Assembly (NCBI RefSeq): GCF_015706575.1
Contig: NW_024037076.1
Coordinates: 11,194,777 to 11,258,776, forward strand
DNA length: 64,000 nucleotides
Source: Patiria miniata
Taxonomy: Eukaryota > Echinodermata > Asteroidea > Valvatida > Asterinidae
Direction: 5' to 3'
Shown: piece after piece, positions 12,013 to 20,582 of the stretch
Position numbering within the stretch: the stretch's first letter is position 1
How the letters are laid out: each line of letters starts with the position of its first letter
The notes under the pieces: model-generated
The model's database searches: none
What the model was told of the DNA's origin: nothing
What the model saw: the letters and a program-made list of their open reading frames with translations, nothing else
Program-made: the position numbers and the translations under genes

Positions 12013-15000
12013 TCATTTCGGTCTCGGTCTCGGTCCGCCTTGAAGGGGCTGGTCTCGGTCTCGGTCTCGGTCTCGCAACTTCTGGTCTCGGTCTTGGTCT
12101 CGGTCTCGGACTATCCCGTCTCGACTACAACACTGATTCCAAGTCTGTTTTCTAAATAAAAGTAGCAGCCCTTCCCCTCAAGGTTAGTACCCTGACTCCT
12201 CTTGCCCCTTACACTGTTTACTTTAGAGAGGGTCACTGACCTTCCTTTGTTAAGAGTTATGTCTGATCATTGAGCAGCAAGGCATCATGGAGTGAGCGCC
12301 TCTATTCACTAGCTCCCTTGCCACTTGTACATAACTGATGCCAGATTTTACCTCCTGCGCATCCATTCACTGGTGAGTCCTGCTTTTAAGTTTTTCTGTC
12401 AACTACTGAGAGATGTATTGTGTTGAAAGGTATTTTTTATGTATGAGAATGTCTTGAAGTTTGACTTACTTTGCCACATCGTGATGACTTTAGTTTCAAT
12501 TAATCCAAAGTTCATGTAACTTCACTTGATTTAAAGATTAAGTTTAAGTTCTACAGTAAGTTTTGCTTCATGAGTAGTATTTCCTTTCCAGAGGAGTAGT
12601 TCAAACCAATATACTGATTCCTGATCTTAGTTTTCTAAAAGTTTTAAGTTTTCCTTGGACGAATTTTTTTTTTGGCCAGTTAAAGTGTTGTGTTAAAAGT
12701 GTTCATTGTTTTGTACGTACGTAGGACGGGTATTTACGTCTCAGCCAATGAAAAGCTTTGCTTGCCACGCTCCACCCACAGTTACCGTCCACCGTGACTG
12801 TCCACTGCCTTACTTTTATTATTCAAATTGTTTGCTGCTTGTGTTAATCATGATAGCAATGCAAGAGGATTCCAACTCGTTGAGCGGTACAAAAATCTAC
12901 ATAACAAAAAAGGATCTCTTACAATTAAAGCTGTCTGGCACAATGCCTGCTGAATCTCTCTATCGAAGCAATTTTGCAAGTACATGTACATTGTACATGA
13001 TGTGTTTGGAAAAAAATCGTATTATTAATTAAATTACCTTAATTAGTTTAGTGCAGGTATATGAATTCAAAATGCAGAGAGTCCTCTCAGCATTTCAGCC
13101 TACTGTACATACTGCCTTTGGTCATGGATCCCGTGGCCACAACCATGTTCCATTATAATCTATGTTATTAATTTATGTTATTGATAAGTGTACCCCCTGT
13201 TGATTTTTTCTCGACGAAGAGCTGGCATTTCTTTGGAATTATTTCAACACTCTGTTTATGGGTTTTCTCTGCACGGGCATATTTTGTTTGCCTGCACCTT
13301 TGCCAAGATTGCGCAACAATAGAAACTATTTTGAAGGCTTACGTAGGGTACAGCATAGAGTCAGTATTCAGATTAGCAATACACTTGGGACGTAAAGAAA
13401 TAATAAGGCTAAGGCAGGGTACGAGCGCTATAGACACTAGTATAAAGGCTTACGTACGCGCGTAGGGTACAGTCAGTATTCAGATTAACAATACACTTGG
13501 AACGTAAGGAAATAATAAGGCTCAGGCAGGGTACGAGCGCTACAATAGACTCTATTATAAAGGCTTACGTAGGGTACAGTCAGTATTCAGATTAACAATA
13601 CACTTGGAACGTAAGGAAATAATAATGCTAAGGCAGGGTACGAGCGATACAATAGACACTATTATAAAGGCTTACGTAGGGTACAGTCAGTATTCAGATT
13701 AACAATACACTTGGAACGTAAGAAAAGAATAAGGCTAAGGCAGGGTACGAGCGCTACAATTTACGGATAGACACTATTATAAAGGGTACGCGTAGGGTAC
13801 AGTCAGTATTCAAATTAACAATACACTTGGAACGTAAGGAAAGAAATAGGCTAAGGCAGGGTACGAGCGTTACAATAGACACTATTATAAAGGTTTACGT
13901 AGGGTACAGTCAGTATTCAGATTTAGTACACTTGGAACGTCAGGAAAGAATAAGGCTAAGGCAGGGTACGAGCGCTACAATAGAAACTATGTAGGATTAA
14001 AAAGGCTTACGTAGGGAACAGTCAGCATTCAGATTAACAATACACTCGGAACGCAAGGAAATGATACGGCTAAGGCAGGGTACGAGCGCTACTTAGAAGA
14101 ACAATAGAAACGGTACGTATGATTATAAATGCTTATGCAGGGTACAGTCAGTACTCAGATTAACAAGACATATACATTGTATGCCTATAAAAGCTAAAGG
14201 CAACCGTCGGGTACTGTCACTCGCAAGACGAAAGTGAGGCACGAAATGGGGAACGTTCGACAAATGTGCCCGTGTGAATATCAATGATGAGGGGAGGGCA
14301 CTTGTTTTAAATGCATATCGCCATAAGTTTATAAACAAAGAAGAGGTTTATGGAGTAATTCATAAGTTTATAGAGTAAATCACCAATGTTTAACAAAGCT
14401 GAGAAAAAAAACTGAATTTCCAATAAAAATAAATATTTGTATGAACCGTATTATTATCATTTTCTTTTCATAACTAAAAACGAATAAAACTGTTGCAAAC
14501 TGTTTAAAGAGTACATTGACCTGAAACTACTAATCAACAAACTTAGCTGACCCAAGTTTCGGCAAGTCCTTCCAATTTTTATTAATAATTATTTATTTAC
14601 TATACTATTGAGGACCTGATCCTTTCCTCTTTTGCTCCCTTTTTGTTTGTGCACTAACTTTTTCTCGACAGCTCCCAAGGTTTTTACCATTGAAATCGCA
14701 CACATTCCATTGTCCCAAGTTCTCAGTCTGAATGGATAACCAACCCAGACAATTACTTACTATGGACATACGTTTAGAAAAAATATTTACTGCCACTGCA
14801 AACAGGGCACAATCATGAGATTGCACTGATTCTGCTTACCCGTGAAACACTTGATCCCAACGTCGTGTCTATGATCGCACCCGTCGTATCTCGGAGTCCA
14901 CTGCTCGAGAGTGCATTCCTCCAGGGGTTGGACAACGGAACCACAGTCGATTCCCTGCAGCCATATCGGACCAGTGGCCGTGCCAAACTGTGCCGTGTTG

Positions 15001-15496
15001 CTGATCGCGTACAGGGCGGGATAACCCAGTTGGCGACACAGCACGCGGCCCGGAGCGTGCAGGAAGCTGGAGTTCAGAATGGCACCGACGGAGCAGTATG
15101 AACCCCATGTTTCGTGGCCAGGTAAACGGACTTCCACCCGACCTTCGTTAGGGTAACGGCCATCCACAATGCGAAGATCTATAGCTGAATTAGTAAAAAA
15201 AAAAATTGAAGAAAAAAATAACTGGGTAACGGACATGACATGCACAGAAGATTTGTTTTGTTGGGATGGGTATCCAGCCTTATTAAGGTGGAAATGTTCC
15301 TATTTCCGATCGTGGAAGTGAATTTTCACTCTTTGCATTTGAGAGAGTGAATAAACAGCTAGAGAGATGAGTAAAAAATATTTTTTTTTATTTTAAGCAG
15401 GAAAAGTTACATCAACTTACCTGCAGGCTGAGTAATCACTGGACCAGACTGTAACAATACGGCGAAACCGAAAAGGAGTAAAAGCGTCACATTCAT
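3086..15496 (-). CDS. SRCR3-somatomedin B-Methuselah-like 7TM receptor, six-exon gene model
   Basis: Cell-surface receptor assembled from six minus-strand exons: 15421-15496, 14840-15184, 9184-9534, 8524-8895, 6023-8256 and 3086-3346. The coding lengths sum to 3639 nt, exactly 1213 codons including the stop. Order: signal peptide (1-25), SRCR1 (26-140), SRCR-like 2 (141-257), SRCR-like 3 (258-381), somatomedin-B (about 393-431), a roughly 480-residue Asn-glycosylation-rich ectodomain, then seven TM segments from about 915, and a short basic tail. All ectodomain junctions are phase 1 and the TM6 junction is phase 0. The 7TM block has Methuselah-type features (WMNVLSFDL after TM3, GWGIPLL in TM4, CWLS in loop 2, TWVFG in TM6, LFVILNSLQG in TM7). 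No GPS site was seen. Ligand and signalling are unknown. The model is inferred from splice signals without transcript data; additional exons inside the 5.3-kb intron are possible. Confidence 0.82.
4001..4290. mobile_element. Foldback element with GGAACATAGGG arms and telomere-like core
   Basis: Left arm has CTATGTTCCC twice; right arm has GAACATAGGGACCGGGGAAC. Just inside the left arm lies TTAGGGGTAGGGTTAAAGTT, a degenerate telomere-like stretch. An (ATT)n microsatellite occupies 4226-4248. It lies in the last intron of the receptor gene and resembles the array at 47.75 kb. Confidence 0.6.
5761..5799. repeat. Hairpin with GCTCGTACCCCGC arms
   Basis: Left arm 5761-5773 and right arm 5786-5799 are inverse apart from one extra G. 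The same motif (GGGTACGAGCG) occurs near 5264 and in each unit of the satellite at 13.3-14.2 kb, so it belongs to a dispersed family in this gene's introns. Confidence 0.6.
6023..8256 (-). CDS. Receptor exon 5: somatomedin-B, ectodomain and TM1 to early TM6
   Basis: Long phase 1-0 exon (2234 nt). It begins with a somatomedin-B domain, recognised by CPKQSCLGRCG, QCGCDVLC and NDCCHDYSTRCH with the tight CxC and CC pairs. An ectodomain of about 480 residues follows, with a Ser/Glu/Asn-rich low-complexity patch (SSYSSSSSEYEAENAESY) and many NxS/T sequons. TM1 starts at SVVSYVSYS, TM2 at MGLTAALST, TM3 around FCVIVAALL, TM4 around GWGIPLLIV, TM5 around YAIVGAFVAP, and TM6 begins at LQIYFK, where donor GTAAGT (6022-6017) interrupts it. 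The reading frame is also open upstream of the acceptor to an ATG at 8284, with a signal-like MKCIIALFTGVTIYG, a possible alternative start. Confidence 0.9.
8524..8895 (-). CDS. Receptor exon 4: second degraded SRCR domain
   Basis: Phase 1-1 exon of 372 nt. After a proline-rich lead it reads EFRLTPPDS..., then RHVGFLEGRYNSSDWKTVC, the SRCR strand with WGTVC-like spacing, then NQVCRDRGYARAAN in the position of CRQLGY, NSCRDH and VFIEC. Two N-glycosylation sequons are visible (NGS, NSS) plus NST and NYS. Acceptor TTGACAG and donor GTAAAT. The poly-C/poly-A tract at 8478-8511 lies in the following intron. It is a divergent SRCR-like module by pattern; a structure prediction would settle the fold. 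Confidence 0.7.
9184..9534 (-). CDS. Receptor exon 3: degraded SRCR domain
   Basis: Phase 1-1 exon of SRCR size (351 nt). It opens with DIRLVGGRAENDG, the typical SRCR first strand, and retains FICRHLGFP, the counterpart of the C-R-Q-L-G-Y/F motif. Cysteines follow in IICEY, YQCKEFFEC, MCSG and VVCARG. The first conserved cysteine is replaced (LVPLVYDG where WGTVCDD is expected), so the usual disulfide set cannot form completely. Acceptor TTACAG and donor GTGAGA fit the same gene as exon 2. Assignment as a divergent SRCR is by pattern and exon phase. Confidence 0.72.
10143..10316. repeat. GGTCTC hexamer block 1
   Basis: Runs of GGTCTC hexamers with short interruptions, opened by CAGTGTTGTAGGTCTCGAG. 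Open frames through it (repeating GLGLGL, RSRSRS or ETETET) are repeat artefacts. In receptor intron 2. Confidence 0.9.
11976..12136. repeat. GGTCTC hexamer block 2
   Basis: A second GGTCTC array, closed by GTCTCGACTACAACACTG, the inverse of the opening motif of block 1. The two blocks face each other 1.7 kb apart. Same intron. Confidence 0.9.
13337..14180 (+). repeat. Satellite of 106-118 bp, about 7.5 units
   Basis: Units begin G(C/T)TTACGTAGGGTACAGTC at about 13337, 13448, 13562, 13670, 13787, 13893, 14004 and 14130 (the last partial). Each contains CAGATTAACAATACACTTGG and GCAGGGTACGAGCG. The final units are the most diverged. In receptor intron 2. Confidence 0.92.
14840..15184 (-). CDS. 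Receptor exon 2: canonical SRCR domain
   Basis: One complete scavenger receptor cysteine-rich domain on one phase 1-1 exon. Visible landmarks are LRIVDGRYPNEGRVEVRL, WGSYC, VLCRQLGYP, IWLQGIDC, ECTLEQW and VGIKC, so the usual cysteine framework is present. The acceptor is TTCAG after a T-rich tract and the donor is GTAAGC. The hydrophobic run encoded just upstream in the same frame (around 15190-15240) lies in intron 1 and is a read-through artefact, not a second signal peptide. SRCR domains bind proteins or polyanions; no ligand can be inferred here. Confidence 0.9.
15421..15496 (-). CDS. Receptor exon 1: start codon and signal peptide
   Basis: This exon encodes a start and a classic secretory signal beginning MNVTLLLLFGFAVLLQ, followed by a polar stretch ending in TQPA. 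The donor is GTAAGT at 15420-15415, and the exon closes after the first base of a codon (phase 1). The Met at 15496 is chosen because the hydrophobic core starts four residues later and the phase matches the next SRCR exon. No TATA box is evident upstream on this strand. The 5' UTR boundary cannot be placed. Confidence 0.75.
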
Positions 15497-15888
15497 ACTG
15501 ACGCGACTGTTTGCCTCACCGATTCCGACAATAATGTGGCGGTAAGCCTAGCAAGCCTTGCCTTTTTGTTCCCTCTGAGATGTTCACTATTACATGATCA
15601 TGTGACTTGGACAAAGATCGCTCATCGTGGTTGCTAGACGATGGTGGAGTCAGTGCTGGTGTAATAGGAAATTTGGCCCCCTATAAAATCCGATCCTCCT
15701 ATGAAATTAGGACTCCCACACGTGTTCTGTCACTGTACGTGTAATTATCTTCACGAAGCATGCGCAGTACACCCAATGAGCTTGTATTTCATGGAGTTCA
15801 AATGTCGCATTACACGTGTCGGATTAATAAAATGTCTGCATAATCGCCAGACGCCAGTGCATGCCGCCACTACCGCAATTAATTTTAC

Positions 15889-16054
15889 AGGAAAACAACT
15901 TTCGTCTGAATAGTTAATTAAACAGGTGCAGGACAACAACCTTCGTCTTACTTAGTTGATTAAACAGGTGCAGAAAAACAACCTTCGTCTTACTTAGTTG
16001 ATTAAACAGGTGCAGGAAAACAACCTTCGTCTTACTTAGTTGATTAAACAGGTG
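15889..16054 (+). repeat. 42-bp tandem array with an E-box in each unit, upstream of the receptor gene
   Basis: Units start at 15920, 15962, 16004 and 16046 with exactly 42-bp spacing, and a diverged partial copy precedes them from 15889. Each start carries AAACAGGTG, an E-box (CAGGTG), followed by a CAACCTTCGTCTTACTTAG segment in the complete units. The array lies about 430-550 bp upstream of the receptor start codon. Forty-two bp is four helical turns, so the sites share one DNA face. Regulatory function is inference. Confidence 0.85.
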
Positions 16055-16262
16055 GCGATCGTAATGTAATCATAATGATCCCGATAATAGGATGAGTTAG
16101 GAAATATTAAGTAATAATTAATGTCATAATGGCATATTACGATACCAACGCTACTAAAATGCTTTTCATTTATTCACTTCGACATATATATATTTATAGG
16201 TTATGGGTTCGAGGAAAAGGTTTGAAAACCCGTATTAAAATCCCCTGACGCGTTAAGGATTA

Positions 16263-16622
16263 GGCCAAAAAAAAAATTCGGTCTCTGGTCAGACCAAAGT
16301 TCCGGAATTGACGCGGCGACGCGGTTTTTTTTTTCTTCTTCTTCTTCAAGCTTGGATTGTACAGACAAGGTGAGGTACTATTTTGCTTTTTTTGGTGTCC
16401 TCATGTACATTTTTGTGTCCTCCATAATGTGCCTTGGTGCTCTCGATCATTTGCCTTGGTGCAATTTCCCCTTCTTGGTGCTCTTTGGTAAAAAAAAATG
16501 AGGAGGTGCGGCAATAGAGGTCGCTGTTGGAGCTACCGCGGAACATTTTGGGGAAAAAAAAAAATTGACGCGCATGATTAAAATCGACGCGAGCGCTGAC
16601 CAGAGACCTTTTTTTTTTGGCC
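16263..16622. mobile_element. GGCC-ended MITE, copy 1, TTA target duplication
   Basis: 360 bp, terminal inverted repeat GGCCAAAAAAAAA...GGTCTCTGGTCA at both ends, flanked by TTA on each side (16260-16262, 16623-16625). It is noncoding. Three-base TTA/TWA duplications are typical of PIF/Harbinger elements, so a nonautonomous Harbinger-type origin is inferred. Confidence 0.8.
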
Positions 16623-16689
16623 TTAACTACAAGTGTGTTTGCGGACAAACACAGTATGTTTCGGCTGTTTGAAATGACTCTGCGACATG

Positions 16690-17420
16690 TGACGACGGTA
16701 TGACAACCTCAATTCAAATTTCATCGATATAAACACATCCCGGTTTACATAAACAAAGTTACAACACATCGGACACATAATTTTATAGATATAGGCCTTT
16801 AATAGGAAAAAATGCCAATGTAAGGTTCAATTACATGACATGTGATGACTTTATCATGATGTCACATCAATGTTCATCTATTGCACATTTGGTCTAGGTT
16901 TCTACCGAGTAACAACCAAATTGGACACTCGGGGTACGTTCGCACGTGTTACTCTTGCTACTTCCAAGTGCAGGAAAATATTGCGTGCGCATTACTCTCG
17001 GTGCAGGAGTATACTCCCAGTATGACGGAGAGTATACTCTTGCTGACCCGCGGGTCGTACTCCTGCCGTTCGGGCGCTCAGGAGTAAACTCGTGTTAACA
17101 CGAGTACCACGCTCGAACGCGCTTACAGTTTAGTAGATATACCGGTAGTATTTGAAAATGCACCTTTAATGTGACTTCACGTGACTCGCAATGACGTCAT
17201 CATGACGTCACCTCAATTTTCATCCATACCACGTCCCTGTTTATGTACACACGCTACCAAGTTTCAACCCAATCAGACTTGTACTTCGAATGATAAAATG
17301 CGCCTTTAATGTGACGTCATATGACACAAATGAAGTCATCGCGATCAACGTGGACCGGGTAGTGCAGCATGTGTACACTAAGTTTGAAGGCGATCAGATT
17401 TACGAAAGTGCAAAAGTTAT
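16690..17420. repeat. TGACGTCA-rich dispersed repeat, cluster 1
   Basis: Degenerate units with TGACGTCA-type palindromes (16.69, 17.19-17.21, 17.31-17.34 kb), followed by 'AAGTTTCAA...AATCAGA' and 'AAAATGC(A/G)CCTTTAA'. Noncoding. The TGACGTCA core equals the CRE/ATF consensus, but its repetition suggests transposon origin. Confidence 0.65.
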
Positions 17421-18678
17421 TATGGCAATCGTTATTATAGCAGTATAGGATACATGCCTGAAATAATGGCGTTCGCTTCACCCAATAGTTACCCAAGGGA
17501 GAAAGCCCTAGAGATCATGTCTAACCCAACCTCGTCCCCAGGGTGTCGAGCAGTACGCGCCCACCACTACCGGCTCTACCGCACTGGTATTGGATCATTC
17601 GCATGTGCAAGATTTTTGAACACGTATGCAAATGAGGAACAGTCTGGTGCCTGGATATGCGTTACACATTAGCGTTTGTTTTTGTATGCGGTGTCCGGGA
17701 TAAAAAAAAAAAAGAGTCAATTCGTAGCAGCGCGAGCACGGCGTGAGTTACGAAAACACGATTTTTTTTTTTAAATCAAACTGTTACGATCTTATCGAGA
17801 CAACATGCAGTGTCATATTTGATATTAGTATAAGCAAATTGGAAAGGAAATTAGTATTTTCGAGAAGGCGTGGACGAATGATCGCGAAAACACGTACTGC
17901 AAGTTGTGAATAATAGCACCAAGTACACGATTATCATCCATTATTAGCCAATTGCGGTATCGAATCAGGATACAGGAAGAAAGTTTCCTATCCAGGGTTT
18001 ACTATAAGAAACGCGGTTGAAAATAAAGTAAGCACTGGGGACGAGGTTGTGTCTAACCTGAAACAAAATGTGCCCATTAGCATTCAGAGATTGAAAGTCT
18101 AATCTACATAGCTCCCAAGACGAGATTTACGAGGGCTGATTGCTCTGCAGCTAACATGGTCAGCTGATTTAAGAAAAAATTTAAGACTCTTTAAAAATGT
18201 ATTACGAAACTAGCATATCAAAGTGAGGCAAACCAGTCTTATTGTGTTGTCAAAAAATGAATTAAGTCAAATTAATAACATCCCTTATTCATTACTTTAA
18301 AAAAAAATATTTTCAAGCCTGTAGATAATTTGTTATTATGAAACATTTTTTTTCTCATTCATTACTCTTATGCTGTAGACATCAAATGTTGCATCAGCAT
18401 GAATCCCAAACTGTTTACAATAATCTTGAGACTGTCCTACAATGATCTTGAGACTGTCCTGAAGTATAGCAAGTAACATGCATTTTTTTTCAGTAGACTT
18501 GGACGCTAGGCGTTTGTAGGTGTTAGGCCGTGCAGATGTAGCAGGATACCAGGTGTACTAGATCGGCTCTAAAACACGCCGCGGGCGTCGATTACCAATC
18601 GCTATAAAATACCACATAATTCAACCACTGGACTCCAAGACTATATACGAGGACCGCAGCCTACGCTCGCTATACTGC

Positions 18679-18984
18679 ATGCATCATGCATGCGTGAACG
18701 TACGAGTGCGGCATTTTCACGACTCGACTGTAAACAACATGGCTGCCAACATGGATGTCACAACATCAACATGTACCGTCACAACATGCGAGATACCTAC
18801 CGATCTTTGTTTCTTTGTGCGTCATGTTTGTTGTCGAAAAGGTGCAAAGAGACAGCTTTTGCCTCCGCCAAGCAGCAATGGATTTTTTTCCGAAAGGAAA
18901 ATTCTGAATGGCCCCTTAATTGAGTTGATTTTTGACACAATTTCCTACGACGAGATATACGAGTGCTGCTGGCTCTGCAGCTAA
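18679..18984 (+). CDS. Candidate 101-codon ORF ending YDEIYECCWLCS
   Basis: An ATG-to-stop frame lies 70 bp downstream of a TATA-like GCTATAAAATAC (about 18601-18612). The product is Cys-rich with no recognised domain. Its last 22 residues (from LIEL to the stop) recur at 19361-19430 with changes such as ATA/ATT and TGC/TGT that keep the peptide ending YDEIYECCWLCS before a stop. That could reflect coding constraint or simply a young tandem duplication. There is a decayed version with an internal stop near 18116-18150. Not recognised; could be noncoding. Confidence 0.25.
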   Translation: MHHACVNVRVRHFHDSTVNNMAANMDVTTSTCTVTTCEIPTDLCFFVRHVCCRKGAKRQLLPPPSSNGFFSERKILNGPLIELIFDTISYDEIYECCWLCS

Positions 18985-19610
18985 CATGGTCTGCTGATTT
19001 AAGAGAAAATTTAAGACACTGTGTAAAAGGTAGAACGAAACCAGCATATCAGAGTGAGGCTAAACAATATCTGTCGTGTTTTCCAAAAAAAATATGATTT
19101 CAGTAAAAGTAATAACACCCCTAATTCAGTAATTTAAAAAAAAAAATTCTAGCTTGCAAATACCTCATTATTATGAAATATGTTATCTCATTTATCTCAC
19201 TTGTGCTGTAGACATTAAATGTTGCATAACAATCAAGCCCAGACTGTTTACACTGGTCTTCAGACTGCCGTGGAATATGGCATGGAAAATGCGACGTTTC
19301 AAATGCCTTTCCAGACATGGGAAATGCTTTCAGATGCATACAAAAACCTTTAAAAATGCACTTAATTGAGTTGGTTTTCGACATAGTTCCATACGACGAG
19401 ATTTACGAGTGCTGTTGGCTCTGCAGCTAGTATGGTCTGCTGTTTTAAGATACAATTGAAGACGATTCAACAGTACATCTGTGTTAATATCACATGGAAT
19501 TTAAAAAATATATGTTTAACTTCAGAAAGAAACAATTTGAACAGAGTTGAAATATTATTTGAAAATTGAAGTATGTATACATGATGATCAAAGATTAGGA
19601 CCAAAAGTAG

Positions 19611-19762
19611 GGTCCGTGGTTTGGGTCAGGTGTGCCCGCTAAAAGATGACCAATATGAAGGTCCAATTGGTTTGGGTCAGATATTCCCAGTAAAAGATGA
19701 ACGAGGTCAAGGTCCAATCGGTTTGGGTCAGGTGAGCCCACTAACAAAAGGGGTCATAGTGA
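19611..19762 (+). repeat. 51-bp tandem repeat, three units, frame-preserving
   Basis: Three units begin GGTCC...GGTTTGGGTCAG at 19611, about 19661 and 19712. In one frame they read GPIGLGQ followed by (V/I)xP(L/V) and a charged tail, a 17-residue period. No longer gene could be attached to it. The frame stays open to 19875. Confidence 0.65.
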
Positions 19763-20346
19763 TGGTCCATCGTTTGGTTATACCAAGAAGTTTTTGTCAA
19801 ATAAATAGCTGCTTTAGGCTGCTGCAAAGATCCAAGACTAGTTTTCCCCTATCTCTCATTTGTGTCCAAGTATAAATGTAGGACGAAACCAACAAATCAG
19901 AGGGAGACGAACCAATCTCTATCGTTCCGTCAAAAAAAATGATTTTCATTTTATCTCATCGATAACATGTATAATTAAGTAGTTTCAAAGATCAAAATGA
20001 GTATCGACTGTCTTCATAAAAAGCGACTTTAGGTGTGTGTTTGCTCTTTGACCAGCTACCGTTAATTAAACAGCAAAATATGAAGAAGGAAGTCAGCAGA
20101 AAATCAAAATCTGCAACTTTGTAGTCGAACAACACTAACACCAAAGATGCATGCTGTAGAATTTTGCATTAGCATAAATCCCAGACTGTTAAACAATGGT
20201 CTCGAGACTTCCCTTGAATATGACAGGTAAATTGCGACATTTGAAATGGCCTTCCACACATAGAAAATGCTTTCACATGCATTACAAAAAAAAACATAAT
20301 CCTTGCACAAGGTAAACTTGATTATTTTTACATCGATCATATTTAC

Positions 20347-20582
20347 CTTGAAAGAAAGCACTCAATGGGGATGGTTTTCGGGTGCTACTTGATTCAAGGT
20401 CTTTCGAAGAGAAAATGTTCACGGTTGCGTTTGATGGCTTTTGGCTTTCAGGATGCGAAGATTTGTTTTCGTGTTCTGACACTTGATATAATATTTGTGT
20501 ATCACTCAAACTGCACACTCGCCATTGAGCCTCCGGGTTAAATGAATTATGTTTGTATTTGTAACTATTTTTCATGAATTTG
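20347..20582 (-). CDS. Possible internal exon of an unidentified minus-strand gene
   Basis: On the minus strand an acceptor TTTATTTTACAG (to 20583) and a donor GTAAAT (20346-20341) bracket an open frame of 236 nt. It encodes a hydrophilic, Ser-rich segment including NSFNPEAQWRVCSLSDTQ and STRKPSPLSAFFQ. No domain is recognised. It lies about 5 kb upstream of the receptor start codon on the same strand, so it could be a downstream exon of a neighbouring gene. It ends in phase 1, as do the receptor's ectodomain exons. Confidence 0.3.

Larger units (their letters stand above)
18114..20290 (+). repeat. Roughly 0.8-kb segmental tandem repeat, about three diverged copies
   Basis: A block containing GACGAGATTTACGAG, GGCTCTGCAGCTAACATGG-like sequence, TAGCATATCA(A/G)AGTGAGGC and GCTGTAGACATCAAATGTTGC appears at 18.12-18.46, 18.94-19.28 and 19.39-20.29 kb. 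The third copy is interrupted by unrelated sequence including the 51-bp repeat. Order and orientation are conserved, so this is a segmental duplication series. Confidence 0.7.

Noticed and set aside
10143..12136. A single hAT transposon between the two GGTCTC blocks
   Set aside because: The flanking 8-bp sequences differ and no transposase frame lies between them; kept only as a question in the findings.
13337..14180. CRISPR-like array
   Set aside because: Whole units of 106-118 bp repeat without unique spacers in a eukaryotic intron; it is a satellite.
14787..15245. SRCR frame read as a stand-alone protein with its own N-terminal hydrophobic leader
   Set aside because: The leader lies in the intron before acceptor TTCAG; the real signal exon is at 15421-15496.
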